From an uncultured bacterium (lineage in GTDB: Bacteria > Acidobacteriota > Thermoanaerobaculia > Multivoradales > J023): a stretch of 35,869 nucleotides of DNA. Within the stretch, counting starts at the first letter, position 1. Each line of letters begins with the position of its first letter. The stretch covers positions 1 through 35,869 of the forward strand of contig CALFAM010000338.1 in the NCBI GenBank assembly GCA_937948815.1. The letters are read 5' to 3'. The notes under the pieces are model-generated. The model did not search any database. It saw only the letters and a program-made list of their open reading frames with translations, and was not told the DNA's origin. Shown here piece by piece: positions 24,187 to 33,054 of this stretch. The translations under genes and the position numbers were made by a program.

Positions 24187-26864
24187 GTCGCCGGGCGACC
24201 CAGCGCAGCGTTTCGGAGCGGATCTACGGCTGGCTCTTGCGGCTGATGCCGCGGGATTTCGACGCCTACCACCAGGATGCCCTCGAGACGTTTCGCGACC
24301 TCCAACGCGAGGCCCGCGACCGTGGGCGGACCGCTCGCCTGCTGTTGCTCCTGCGCCTCGGCTGGCAGGCGGTCCAGGCCGGGCTGGTGGCGCGCGATCG
24401 CTCGCCGCTTCAGGCCACGGCAGCCCGCCAGCGATCGCGTGGCGGGCTCATGGGCTTCGGACGGGCGCTCGTGGACGATTCGCGCCTGGCCCGCCGATCG
24501 CTGTTCCGGCGGCCTGCCTTCGCGCTCGCCGTGGTCGGCGTGCTGGCCCTCGGCATCGGTGCGGCCACGTCGGTGTGGAGCGTCGTCGATTGCGTGCTGC
24601 TACGTCCCATGCCCTACCCACAAGCGGAGCGTCTCGTATTCTTCGACCATGGCTCTCATCCGGGGCCGGCCTTCGACCGCTGGCAGCAGGAAGCACGGGC
24701 GTTCAGCCTGCTCGGTGCCGGCACGGACGATCTCCGCGACCTGACTGGCGATGGGCCGCCGCGCGAGGTGGCCGTCGGCCTGGTGAGCGCCGATTTCTTC
24801 GGCCTCTTTGGTGCCGGTCCGCGTATCGGCCGCCTGCTCGACCGGGAAGACTTCGCCCCCGGTGCGCGCCAGGCGGTGCTCGGACATGGCCTCTGGCAGC
24901 GTCGCTGGGGCGGCGACCCGGGCGTCGTCGGGCGCACGATCTCGCTCGAAGGGGAGACCTGGACCGTGGTCGGCGTGATGGCTCCCGACTTCGTGCCGCC
25001 GGAGAACGTGGTCGGCAGGCGCGTGGATGTTTGGCTGCCCCTCGATTTCACGAGCGAGGAGCTCACGAGCTGGTCGAACTGGTCCCTGGGGGTGGTCGGC
25101 CGTCTCGGCCCGGACACGGACCTGGCCTCCGCGCAGGCCGAGATGGATGTCTTCGCCCTCCGTTTCGCCGACGAGCAGCCGGATGCGCGACGGAACCGCG
25201 AGGGCGAGCCGCGGATGGTTCCGCTCGTACCGCTGCGCGAGGCGACGGTCGGTGCCGTGCGCGAGGCGTTGTTCATGCTCTTCGGCGCCGTCGTCCTGAT
25301 GCTCCTGGTGGGTTGCGTCAACGTCGCCAGCCTGTTCCTGGCTCGCGGCTCCGAGCGCGGCCGGGAGATGGCGCTGCGCCTGGCTCTCGGTGCACGCCCG
25401 CGACGGGTCGCGGGCCAGCTTCTGGCCGAGAGCGTGTCGCTCTCGTTGCTCGGGGGCGCGTGCGGTGTCGCCCTCGCGTTCGGCCTGACGCGTGCTTTCC
25501 GCGCCACGGTGCCGGGAGATCTGCCACGGCTCGGTGAGGTCGCCGTCGACACGCGGGTGTTGGCGGTCGCGCTCGCGGCGGCGCTGGTGACCGGCGTGCT
25601 CTTCGGCCTGGCACCTGCCTGGCAGGCGGCGCGGTCGCGCGTCGAAGGAGCGCTTTCCGCGTCTGCATCCGCGTCGACCGGTGGCCGTCGAACCCGTCGC
25701 GCCCGGGGCGTGCTGGTGGTGGCGGAGGTTGCGATGGCGCTGATCCTGCTCTCCGGCGCCGGCTTGCTCGGCCACAGCCTGGTGCGGCTGATGCAGGTCG
25801 ACCTCGGCTTCCAGCCCGAGCAGATCACGCGTCTGCAGGTGCGCTTGGGCGAGCGCTACACCGAGGAATCGCGTCTGCAGGTCACCCGTGAGCTGCTGAA
25901 TCGCGTCGAAGCGCTTCCCAGCGTGACCGCGACAGCGTTGGGCTGGTCGGTACCGTTCGACTATGTGGGCAACCACCGATGCTGCTGGTTTTCGCGCTTT
26001 GCCACCGACCCCGAGATCGAGCCGACTGGTGCCTTCGTTCACCCGGTCTCACCAGGGTATTTCCACACCCTTGGCGCGCGTCTGCTCGCCGGGCGGGAAA
26101 TCGGCTGGCAAGACACCGAGGCATCACCGGTGCCGGTGGTGATCAACCAGCACATGGCGGAACGCCTGTTCGCAGATCAAAGCGCGATCGGGCGATCGAT
26201 GACCATGGGAGAGGAGACCCTCATCGTGGCGGGCGTGGTGGCCAACGTCAAGCGGTGGGGCGGCGCGGCGAAGCCGGACGCGGCGGTCTACGTGCCCTAT
26301 TTTCGGTACGGGATCGAAGACGAGGATGTCCGCCTGATCGCCCGCACGGCGTCGGAGGCGACGCCCGGCCTCGCCGACGCGCTGCGCGAAATCGTCTGGT
26401 CGCTCGATCCGAGCCTACCGGTCGGCGAGGTGGTGAGCCTCGAGCATCGGATCTCGGGCTCTCTCGCCGAGGCGCGATTCATGGCCGTGCTGCTGGGTAG
26501 CTTCGCCGGCTTGGCCTTGGTGCTGGCGGCGGTCGGCCTGTGTGGCGCCCTGCTCTATGGCGTCAACCAGCGCAAGCGGGAGCTCGGCATCCGGCTGGCG
26601 GTCGGCGCCCGCCAGGGTGACCTGCTGCGCCTGGTGCTCGGGCGCGGGTTGGCCCTGGCGCTCGCGGGACTCGCCATCGGCCTGGGCGGCGCGCTGGCAC
26701 TCTCCCGGATCCTGACCAGCATGGTCTTCGGCATCACAGCGACCGACCCCGCAACCTATGTCGGGGTCAGCCTCCTGCTGTTCGTGGTGGCTGCTCTGGC
26801 TTCCTACCTGCCGGCCCGACGCGCGGCCAAGACCGACCCGATCGAGACCCTGCGCGCCGACTGA
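24183..26864 (+). CDS. ADOP-family duplicated FtsX/MacB-type permease
   Basis: The 893-residue protein has an N-terminal cytoplasmic segment of about 100 residues typical of ADOP proteins (LMPRDFDAYHQDALETFRDL, then SRLARRSLFRRPAFALAVV). A first transmembrane helix (about 118-140) leads into a MacB-type periplasmic domain (VVDCVLLRPMPYPQAERLVF to GVMAPDFVPPE). Then come an FtsX permease core of three helices, a second MacB-type periplasmic domain and a second FtsX core ending in AALASYLPARRAAKTDPIETL. No ATPase is encoded nearby, as is usual for this family, so partner and substrate are unknown; related proteins are linked to export of drugs or lipids. Coupled to padR by an ATGA overlap. Third-position GC is very high. 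Confidence 0.93.
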   Translation: MSRRATQRSVSERIYGWLLRLMPRDFDAYHQDALETFRDLQREARDRGRTARLLLLLRLGWQAVQAGLVARDRSPLQATAARQRSRGGLMGFGRALVDDSRLARRSLFRRPAFALAVVGVLALGIGAATSVWSVVDCVLLRPMPYPQAERLVFFDHGSHPGPAFDRWQQEARAFSLLGAGTDDLRDLTGDGPPREVAVGLVSADFFGLFGAGPRIGRLLDREDFAPGARQAVLGHGLWQRRWGGDPGVVGRTISLEGETWTVVGVMAPDFVPPENVVGRRVDVWLPLDFTSEELTSWSNWSLGVVGRLGPDTDLASAQAEMDVFALRFADEQPDARRNREGEPRMVPLVPLREATVGAVREALFMLFGAVVLMLLVGCVNVASLFLARGSERGREMALRLALGARPRRVAGQLLAESVSLSLLGGACGVALAFGLTRAFRATVPGDLPRLGEVAVDTRVLAVALAAALVTGVLFGLAPAWQAARSRVEGALSASASASTGGRRTRRARGVLVVAEVAMALILLSGAGLLGHSLVRLMQVDLGFQPEQITRLQVRLGERYTEESRLQVTRELLNRVEALPSVTATALGWSVPFDYVGNHRCCWFSRFATDPEIEPTGAFVHPVSPGYFHTLGARLLAGREIGWQDTEASPVPVVINQHMAERLFADQSAIGRSMTMGEETLIVAGVVANVKRWGGAAKPDAAVYVPYFRYGIEDEDVRLIARTASEATPGLADALREIVWSLDPSLPVGEVVSLEHRISGSLAEARFMAVLLGSFAGLALVLAAVGLCGALLYGVNQRKRELGIRLAVGARQGDLLRLVLGRGLALALAGLAIGLGGALALSRILTSMVFGITATDPATYVGVSLLLFVVAALASYLPARRAAKTDPIETLRAD

Positions 26865-27005
26865 CGGGGCGAGTCAGCGTCGGTTTCGTCGCATTGCCTT
26901 GCTCGTGAAACGTACTCGCGAGGTAAGGTGAGAGGTGGTTGGCGCGTCCAATGGGCTGTGGGCCAGCCCCGTCGAGCCAGACTAGCCAGGAGGATTCTGC
27001 CGAGC

Positions 27006-27113
27006 ATGATCAAGCAGACCGCTTGGCCTGTACCGGTCTCTCGAAGGGCGAGGCTGCGCCACAATGCCCGGTTCGGTGGACGAATCGGGCTGCTGCCGAG
27101 GAGAAAACCATGA
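27006..27113 (+). CDS. Possible 35-residue leader ORF upstream of msrB
   Basis: A frame of 35 codons starts at the ATG at 27006, with AGGAGG at 26988-26993 twelve bases upstream (a little long), and ends in a TGA at 27111-27113. That stop overlaps the msrB ATG at 27110 as ATGA. The product would be short and strongly basic (nine or so Arg). It could be a translationally coupled leader or a chance frame. Nothing in it is recognisable. The region 26865-27005 before it holds no other gene that I can support. Confidence 0.4.
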   Translation: MIKQTAWPVPVSRRARLRHNARFGGRIGLLPRRKP

Positions 27114-27547
27114 CCCAGTCTGATCGTGACGACCTGCGCTCGCGCTTGACCCCCATGCAGTACCGCGTGACCCAAGAGGACGGAACCGAACCGGCGTTCC
27201 AGAACGACCACTGGGACAACAAGGAAGCCGGGATCTACGTCGACGTGGTGAGTGGCGAGCCGTTGTTCAGCTCGCAGGAGAAGTTCGATTCGGGTACGGG
27301 TTGGCCTTCGTTCTGGGCGCCCATCGACGCCGAGCACATCGTCGAGAAGACCGACCGCAAGCTGTTCATGAGCCGAACCGAGGTGCGCTCGCGCGACGGC
27401 GATAGCCACCTCGGACACGTGTTCCCGGATGGCCCGCAGCCGACCGGCATGCGCTACTGCATCAACTCGGCGAGCTTGCGCTTCATCCCAGTGGCCGATC
27501 TCGAAAAAGAGGGCTATGGCGACCTTCGTCGCCTGTTCGACTCCTGA
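27110..27547 (+). CDS. msrB: Peptide-methionine (R)-S-oxide reductase
   Basis: MsrB reduces methionine-R-sulfoxide in proteins or free amino acid. The 145-residue length is typical. The start is placed by GAGGAG about eight bases before ATG. Visible motifs are [23 protein letters not shown] and [15 protein letters not shown]. Cys117 in the last is the catalytic residue. It is the only cysteine in the protein: the SGEPLF segment has Ser where zinc-binding forms have Cys, so this is a zinc-free form with no internal resolving cysteine. Recycling must then rely on an outside reductant. It stands alone and converges with the spermidine-synthase-like gene, 20 bases apart. Confidence 0.95.
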   Translation: MTQSDRDDLRSRLTPMQYRVTQEDGTEPAFQNDHWDNKEAGIYVDVVSGEPLFSSQEKFDSGTGWPSFWAPIDAEHIVEKTDRKLFMSRTEVRSRDGDSHLGHVFPDGPQPTGMRYCINSASLRFIPVADLEKEGYGDLRRLFDS

Positions 27548-27567
27548 GCGGACGCGCGTCGGGAACG

Positions 27568-28257
27568 CTAGTGTTTGCCGCTTCGCGGGCGCGCCATGAA
27601 GATCACGTGGCGCCGCCCGCGTTTCGCGTTTCGCGCATGCACGCGGTGGACGGTGACCTCGAATTCCGTCCGCCGCAAGCGATCCGCGAATCGTGGATCG
27701 TTGTCTGCGGACCAGATCGCGAGCACGCCTCCTGGTGTTAGCGCACGGCGGAGCCGGCTCAGGCCACGCTGCTGGTAGATACGCTCATTGCTGTCGAGGG
27801 TCATGGCCTGCGGGCCGTTGTCGATGTCGAGCAAGATGGCGTCGAACGCCCTGCTTTCCCCTGCCACCACGTCCGCGACATCGCCTTCGGCAACCTGCAC
27901 GCGCGGGTCGTCGAGGGGATGCCCAGCAAGACCGCCAAGCACCTGGCGATTCCAAGTGATGACCGCGGGAAAGACCTCGGCAACGATGATCTCGGCGCGT
28001 GGATCCTCGCCAACCGCGTCGAGCGCCGCGCGAACGGTATAGCCCATCCCCAGCCCGCCGATGATCAGGCGCGGCGCCTTGCGGCCGGCGAGCTCGGCAA
28101 TGGTGAGGTGGGCGAGCGCCTCTTCTGACGCATACGCGCGGCTGGACATCAGGTCGTAGCGGTCGATCTGGATCGAGAACAGATCACCTTGTTTGTAGAG
28201 GACCAACTCGCGACCGTCGGGCGTCGCCATGCAGTCGAGGATCTCGAGCGGCTTCAC
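27568..28257 (-). CDS. Spermidine-synthase-like SAM-fold protein
   Basis: The 229-residue protein has the Rossmann-type fold of polyamine aminopropyltransferases and class I methyltransferases. Visible are LIIGGLGMGYTVRAAL (binding loop, 65-79), the acidic residue in IIVAEVFPAVI (Glu94), VAEGDVADVV (Asp127) and LLDIDNGPQAM (Asp144 or 146). The pattern resembles the SpeE-like group, but the N-terminal oligomerisation domain of true SpeE is mostly missing and the active-site text is not classical, so I do not name it speE. The start is a GTG at 28257, with an alternative ATG nine codons in. The divergent small membrane protein gene at 28360 shares a 102-base intergenic region. Confidence 0.8.
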   Translation of the reverse strand: MKPLEILDCMATPDGRELVLYKQGDLFSIQIDRYDLMSSRAYASEEALAHLTIAELAGRKAPRLIIGGLGMGYTVRAALDAVGEDPRAEIIVAEVFPAVITWNRQVLGGLAGHPLDDPRVQVAEGDVADVVAGESRAFDAILLDIDNGPQAMTLDSNERIYQQRGLSRLRRALTPGGVLAIWSADNDPRFADRLRRTEFEVTVHRVHARNAKRGRRHVIFMARPRSGKH

Positions 28258-28359
28258 GGTGTGCCTCCGAACGAGCTCTCAGGCGCGTCGGCCGGGACAG
28301 CGTCGCAAGCGGGCGTCGTAGACTGCGGCCACAGATTGATCAGATCGGGGGACTGATTC

Positions 28360-28698
28360 ATGGTTTCACTCGCGCTCGTTGTCTTCGTTTGCGCGGCCCT
28401 TCTCGGGGCAACGCTGGTCTTTTGCCACTTTCGTTTCGACACCTTGCCGATGGTCGTGGTGCTCAGCCACGGCGCAGCTGCGGCGCTCGGGCTGGTGCTG
28501 CTCGTCGTCGTCTTCATGCGCGATGGCGGTGGCCCGATCCGGCTGGCCCTCGTCGTGCTGTTGATTGCCGCGCTCGGCGGCTTCGCCAACCTGGCGCTGA
28601 ATCTGCGCCGCGCCAGCCTCCACCTGCCATTCGTTGCGCTCCACGCGGTATTGGCAGCGACTGGACTGGTCCTCTTGGTGCTCGCCTGGCTGGGATAA
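28360..28698 (+). CDS. Small membrane protein, four helices (unknown)
   Basis: The 112-residue protein is almost all hydrophobic, with four predicted transmembrane helices at about 3-22, 30-50, 62-82 and 90-110. Short charged loops separate them (MRDGGGP, LRRASLH). No motif identifies a function. GGGGGA just before the ATG is a reasonable ribosome binding site. It converges with the next gene, 55 bases away. Confidence 0.75.
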   Translation: MVSLALVVFVCAALLGATLVFCHFRFDTLPMVVVLSHGAAAALGLVLLVVVFMRDGGGPIRLALVVLLIAALGGFANLALNLRRASLHLPFVALHAVLAATGLVLLVLAWLG

Positions 28699-28753
28699 TG
28701 GTCGCGGGGTGGCGTCCACAACGTCACCAGGGTGCCGGTCGGAGCGATACCGT

Positions 28754-29311
28754 CTAGACCGTCGCTTCGGTGCGGCGGCTGACCAGTAGGGCGGCGAAGC
28801 CCGGCAAGAAAGCGAAGAACCAACACAAGAGGTGCCAGGCGAGGTTCGGGCCATCGGGATCGGGCCGTGTCCAGATCCCGGACACGGCCCAGAAGGCCAG
28901 CCCGGAAAGCACGGCGGCGACCGTGCCGCGGATCAACGCGTGGACGACGGAATGTGCGCCAGCGCGGAGCCAGCGCGCAACCAGCGCGGTCCCGAGCCAC
29001 AGGGCCATCCATGTGATGAACAGCGAAGCGAGACCGACCCATCGATAAAGTGGGTAGAAGCTCGCCGAGATCGCGATGCCGAGCACCAACTCGGCGCCCA
29101 CGGCCCGGCCCATCAGGCCACGAACGTTGGACGACAAGGCGAGCACGAGGCCGAGCGCGGCGAAGATCACAGCGCCGTGGACGACGCCGTGGATCATCTT
29201 GCCGGCTGGGATCCATTGCGCCCAGATCCAGTCACCGATGGTGCTGAGGATGGCGAGGAAGAGGGAGCCGATGAGCGCTGCCCGCACACCGCTGAAGCTT
29301 GATCCTGACAT
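28754..29311 (-). CDS. Integral membrane protein (unknown)
   Basis: The 185-residue protein has five or six hydrophobic segments (about 8-28, 42-60, 70-90, 95-112, 128-145, 158-178), and an early GDWIWAQWIPAGKMIHG stretch lies at the first loop. I recognise no family. It starts seven bases after the uup stop in the same direction, so the two are probably cotranscribed. There is no good clue to its role. Confidence 0.8.
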   Translation of the reverse strand: MSGSSFSGVRAALIGSLFLAILSTIGDWIWAQWIPAGKMIHGVVHGAVIFAALGLVLALSSNVRGLMGRAVGAELVLGIAISASFYPLYRWVGLASLFITWMALWLGTALVARWLRAGAHSVVHALIRGTVAAVLSGLAFWAVSGIWTRPDPDGPNLAWHLLCWFFAFLPGFAALLVSRRTEATV

Positions 29312-29318
29312 GGTGGTT

Positions 29319-31238
29319 CTAGCCTAACGCCTCCAGGGTTTCCCAGCGTTCGTAGGCCACACGAAGCTCCTCCTCGAGCTCGGCGAGCCGACGTTGATGG
29401 CTGGCCACCGCATCGCCGTCGCGGCGGTAGGTCTCGGGATCTGCGAGCCGTGCGTGCAGGCCGGCTTGCTCGGTTTCGAGGGCTTCGATTTGCGCGGGCA
29501 GGGCTTCGAGATCCTGCTTTTCGCGGTAGCTGAGCTTGCGTGGCCGGTCCGCGCGCGGTGGCTTGCGGCCCGACTTGGCGCCCTCGGACTTGGCAGCCTT
29601 CTTCTCGGCCGCCTTCGGCTGGGCGCGAGGTTTGGGGGCCGGTTGTGGTCGCTGTTGAAGCCAGTCGCTGTAGCCCCCCGCGTACTCGCCGACACGGCCA
29701 CCGCCTTCCATCACCAAGGTGCTGGTAACCACATTGTCCAGGAAGGCACGATCATGGCTGACCAGCAGCAGCGTGCCCTCGAACGACACGAGCAAGGATT
29801 CGAGCAGCTCGAGGGTCTCGACATCGAGATCGTTGGTCGGCTCGTCCATGACCAGCAGGTTGAAGCTACGCGCGAAGAGGCGAGCCAGCAGCAGGCGGTT
29901 GCGCTCGCCTCCGGAGAGAGACGACACCGGGCTGCGCGTCTGCTCCGGTGGAAAGAGAAAATCCTGGAGGTAGCTGATGACATGCCGCGGTTGGCCGCTC
30001 ACCACCACCCGGTCATTGCCATCCGCCACGTTGTCGGCCACCGAGCGCTGCTCGTCGAGCTGGTCGCGGTGCTGGTCGAAGTAGGCGATTTCGAGCTGGG
30101 TCCCGTGGCGAACCGTGCCCTGGTCCACTTCGAGCTGGCTGAGGAGCAGCTTGAGCAGGGTGGTCTTGCCGGAGCCGTTCGGCCCGAGGATGCCGACCTT
30201 GTCGCCGCGAATCAGGGCCGTGGAGAAGTCGTCGATCAGCGGTTCGCCGCCGTCGTAGGCGAAGGATACGTGCTTGGCAACGATCACCCGCTTGCCCGAA
30301 CGGCCGGCGTCATCGATGCGCAGGCGGGCCTGACCGGCCGTCTGGCGGCGCGCCTTTCGCTCCTCACGCAAGCGTTCGAGTGCGCGGACACGGCCCTCGT
30401 TGCGTGTGCGTCGTGCCTTGATGCCCTGGCGGATCCACGTTTCTTCTTGCGCCAGCTTCTTGTCGAACCGGGCATTCTGCTCAGCCTCGACCGCCAGCTC
30501 ATGTTCCTTGCGCTCGAGGAAACGGGCGTAGTCGCCGGGCCAGTCGCGGAGGATCCCGCGGTCGATTTCGAGAATGCGGGTGGCCAGCGCGCGCAGGAAC
30601 GCCCGGTCGTGGGTCACGAAGAGCAAAGCACCCGACCAGCTGCGCAGAAGCTCCTGGAGCCATTCGATGGCCGGAATGTCGAGATGGTTGGTGGGCTCGT
30701 CGAGCAGGAGCAGATCCGGCTCGCTGATCAGTGCACGGGCCAGCAGCACACGCCGCTTGAGACCGCCCGAGAGGGTTTCGAAGCGTCCGCGATCCGGGAG
30801 CTGGAGCTTGGACATCACGGCCTCGACGCGCTGCTCGAGGTGCCAGCCTCCCACCGCTTCGAGCTGATGCTGCAGCGCTTCGAGCTTGGCGAGGTCGGCC
30901 GGGTCGCTCAGGTCGGCGTGACTGAGGCGGTGATAGGCCGCGAGCAGGTCACCTGCTTCAGGCAGGCCGGAGGCCACGACGTCGGTCACCTCGCCCGCCA
31001 GATCCTGCGGCACCTCTTGACTCAGCCGTGCGATCCGGGTCGATGGCTTGCGGGTGATGCGACCGCCGTCGGCAGCCAATTCGCCGCCGAGCACCTTCAT
31101 CAGGCTGGACTTGCCAGCGCCGTTGCGTCCCAGGAGCGCGATGCGCTCGCCGGCATCGATCTCGAAACCGACCTGGTCGAGTAACGGGACGCGGCTGCCA
31201 AAGGCAAGGCTGAGCTCGTGGATGCTGATCAGTGCCAT
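29319..31238 (-). CDS. uup: ABC-F ATPase Uup
   Basis: Uup is a cytosolic ABC-F protein with two ATPase domains and no membrane part. In other bacteria it is linked to ribosome function and to transposon precise excision. Two Walker A motifs (GRNGAGKSS at 37-45 and GPNGSGKTT), two LSGG signatures (LSGGLKRRV, LSGGERNRL) and two Walker B motifs (LLLLDEPTNHLD, LLVMDEPTNDLD) are intact. Between them is the charged ABC-F linker, and at the end a lysine-rich stretch leads to the Uup-type C-terminal coiled coil (LAELEEELRVAYERWETLE). The length of 639 residues is normal. ATG at 31238 has no clear ribosome binding site but starts the conserved domain directly. A terminator hairpin separates it from the upstream DGFE gene. 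Confidence 0.94.
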   Translation of the reverse strand: MALISIHELSLAFGSRVPLLDQVGFEIDAGERIALLGRNGAGKSSLMKVLGGELAADGGRITRKPSTRIARLSQEVPQDLAGEVTDVVASGLPEAGDLLAAYHRLSHADLSDPADLAKLEALQHQLEAVGGWHLEQRVEAVMSKLQLPDRGRFETLSGGLKRRVLLARALISEPDLLLLDEPTNHLDIPAIEWLQELLRSWSGALLFVTHDRAFLRALATRILEIDRGILRDWPGDYARFLERKEHELAVEAEQNARFDKKLAQEETWIRQGIKARRTRNEGRVRALERLREERKARRQTAGQARLRIDDAGRSGKRVIVAKHVSFAYDGGEPLIDDFSTALIRGDKVGILGPNGSGKTTLLKLLLSQLEVDQGTVRHGTQLEIAYFDQHRDQLDEQRSVADNVADGNDRVVVSGQPRHVISYLQDFLFPPEQTRSPVSSLSGGERNRLLLARLFARSFNLLVMDEPTNDLDVETLELLESLLVSFEGTLLLVSHDRAFLDNVVTSTLVMEGGGRVGEYAGGYSDWLQQRPQPAPKPRAQPKAAEKKAAKSEGAKSGRKPPRADRPRKLSYREKQDLEALPAQIEALETEQAGLHARLADPETYRRDGDAVASHQRRLAELEEELRVAYERWETLEALG

Positions 31239-31294
31239 AGGGGGGACTCTCGGCCGTGAGTCTATTCGTTTCGGGGGAGGTTCGCAGAATAGCG

Positions 31295-31326
31295 AAGCGC
31301 CCATCGAGCGGTGCCGATGGGCGCTT
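31295..31326 (-). terminator. Perfect hairpin after the first DGFE paralogue
   Basis: AAGCGCCCATCG (31295-31306) and CGATGGGCGCTT (31315-31326) form a perfect 12-bp stem around an eight-base loop. It lies 92 bases past the stop of the gene at 31419 and before the uup start. No T-tract follows on the leftward strand, so it may stabilise transcript ends rather than act as a classical terminator. Confidence 0.6.
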
Positions 31327-31418
31327 GGGTCGGTGGGTAGGCCGTGCTGTCGCGGCCCGTGCTCACCGGACGACCGACGATTCGGTCGCAGTGGCTGCGT
31401 GGCGGTTCGTCTGGTTCG

Positions 31419-32813
31419 TCAGGGAACCGTGGTCGACCAGACCGTGGTGTCCCCAGATTCGAAGCCGTCGCTGAAGACAAAGTCGATCGGGCCGCTGCCC
31501 GCAAACGGTACGTCCAACTGACCGGGGTTGCCGGTCTTGAACAGCCCCAGGGTGTAGGAAGCCGGGCTCGGGGGCTGATTGGCGTCGAACCAGAAGCTGA
31601 ACATGGTGCCCCAGCGCAACGCGTTGGCATCCTCGTTGAGGGCGAACTCGTCGGTCGACCAGGAGATGGTGCCGGCGTTCATGTCGACCGTCGGGGTCCA
31701 ATCGTCGGTGTCGTAGGCTTCGCCCGAGTGGTGTTCGATGTCGTGGAAGCCGACGCTGGTGATCGTCGTCGAGGTCCCGAAGTCGACTGTGAAGCTGCGG
31801 GCGGCGCGGTCCGAGTTCATGTTGTGAATCGCGAACTCGTAGTGCCACTGGCCGCCGCCGAGGTCGGTGACGCGACGCGCGGCGTGGAAGCGCTGCACCG
31901 GCGCCGATGGCGTGTCGACATTGACGATCTCGACCATCGGATCCTCGGCCTGCCAGGCGAAGATTGCGGCGGTTTCGCGCACCGTGTTGCCCGGGAAGCT
32001 CATGTCGAAGCTGCCGTCGATCGTCACCTCGCGGTAGGAGGCATTGTTGAGGCCGTTGCCGGCGCGGGCATCATCGTCGACCACGTAGTGGCCCTCGACC
32101 CAGTACTTGGCGCCAGCGACGGTGAGATCGGCCTCGGCGATCTGGATGCGCTTGCCGATGGTGCCGCCATCGCCACCGCCCGTCACCGGGAAGACGAAGG
32201 TGCCTTGGGTGGGATCGACCTCGGAGCGGCGACCGAGCGGGTTCGGGCCACCGGTACCGTTGAGGCCCGAGCCGTAGATGTCGGTGCAGCCAACACCGAG
32301 CTGATCGCCACCGAGCGGAGGCTGGGTGCACTGCACGGGGTTGCCCGCGCCGTCGCTGCCTTCGCAGTCGCTAGCGGCTGGGGTATTCAGCGACAGGAAG
32401 CCGTGCTTGAGCCAGCTCATGCCGATCTGCTCGAAACGTCCGTTGCTCAGGCGGTAGACGTTCTGGGCGATGACCGGATGCTGGTCCGGCTCGAGGGCGC
32501 CACATCCCGGACTGTCGTCGCACCAGTTGCTGGGCATGGTTCCGACGTTGCAGGAATCGGTGCCGACGGAGTAGGCCCGAACGCCGCCCGAGGAACCCCA
32601 GTTGGTGGTGTCGGTCAGGTTGCGCACCGTGACATCGGGGCCCGTGCTGAAGCCGCCGCGGGTCGCCGGCGTCGTTGCGGCCGGTACCGCGTCGATGCCA
32701 TCGGCCACCGCGGTCGAAGCAGTGGTCTGCAGGCTGAGGGTCGTGGTGAGGACAATGAAGACCAGCGCCACCAGGGCAACCGGCATCCAATTTCGAAGCG
32801 AACGCTTGGACAT
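31419..32813 (-). CDS. Secreted DGFE-tagged protein, tandem paralogue 1
   Basis: I do not know the function. The 464-residue protein has a signal peptide (SLRNWMPVALVALVFIVLTT) and a well-placed GGAGGA ribosome binding site. It has blocks shared with the two neighbouring genes: GTDSCNVG, NWCDD, HPVIAQNVYRLSNGRFEQIG, SWLKHGFLS, LGVGCTDIYG, YWVEGHYV, FAWQAEDPMVEIVN, RRVTDLGGGQWHYEFAIHNM and SFTVDFG. Six cysteines are conserved, so disulfides are likely. It ends in the tag VFSDGFESGDTTVW. I recall the FEQIGMSWLKHGF block from uncharacterised secreted proteins of Planctomycetes. Likely exported to the envelope or outside. It follows a hairpin-bounded gap, so it is probably transcribed on its own. 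Confidence 0.85.
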   Translation of the reverse strand: MSKRSLRNWMPVALVALVFIVLTTTLSLQTTASTAVADGIDAVPAATTPATRGGFSTGPDVTVRNLTDTTNWGSSGGVRAYSVGTDSCNVGTMPSNWCDDSPGCGALEPDQHPVIAQNVYRLSNGRFEQIGMSWLKHGFLSLNTPAASDCEGSDGAGNPVQCTQPPLGGDQLGVGCTDIYGSGLNGTGGPNPLGRRSEVDPTQGTFVFPVTGGGDGGTIGKRIQIAEADLTVAGAKYWVEGHYVVDDDARAGNGLNNASYREVTIDGSFDMSFPGNTVRETAAIFAWQAEDPMVEIVNVDTPSAPVQRFHAARRVTDLGGGQWHYEFAIHNMNSDRAARSFTVDFGTSTTITSVGFHDIEHHSGEAYDTDDWTPTVDMNAGTISWSTDEFALNEDANALRWGTMFSFWFDANQPPSPASYTLGLFKTGNPGQLDVPFAGSGPIDFVFSDGFESGDTTVWSTTVP

Positions 32814-32956
32814 GAAGCTTCCTCCAACAGACGGGTGACAATCATTGGCGATCGGAGCAAGCGCCGTCCTGGCCTCCCCTAGGACGCTCCGGCGTTCGTC
32901 GATCGTTGGATCGAGAAATGGTACCGCGATTCACGGGACCGGTCGAGCCAGGTAAC

Positions 32957-32989
32957 CGCGACAGAGGCATTGATCATGCCTCTGTCGCG
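32957..32989 (-). terminator. Perfect 14-bp hairpin after the second DGFE paralogue
   Basis: CGCGACAGAGGCAT (32957-32970) and ATGCCTCTGTCGCG (32976-32989) pair perfectly around a five-base loop, TGATC. It is the strongest inverted repeat seen in the window, 65 bases after the stop of the gene at 33055. There is no T-tract on either side. The remaining 32814-32956 and 32990-33054 hold no supported gene. Confidence 0.65.
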
Positions 32990-33054
32990 ACGACATGGCG
33001 ATGGTTTCTGGGGCAGTGCTTTGGGGGCCGTGTCTCCCTCGTCGAGGACTGTCG

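Noticed and set aside
24600..26042. Leftward open frame of 480 codons in the permease gene
   Set aside because: A shadow in a very GC-rich gene; the rightward ADOP product is complete and overlaps padR in ATGA.
29394..31184. Rightward open frame of 596 codons across uup
   Set aside because: Antisense to intact Walker A, signature and Walker B motifs of Uup; no recognisable domain of its own.
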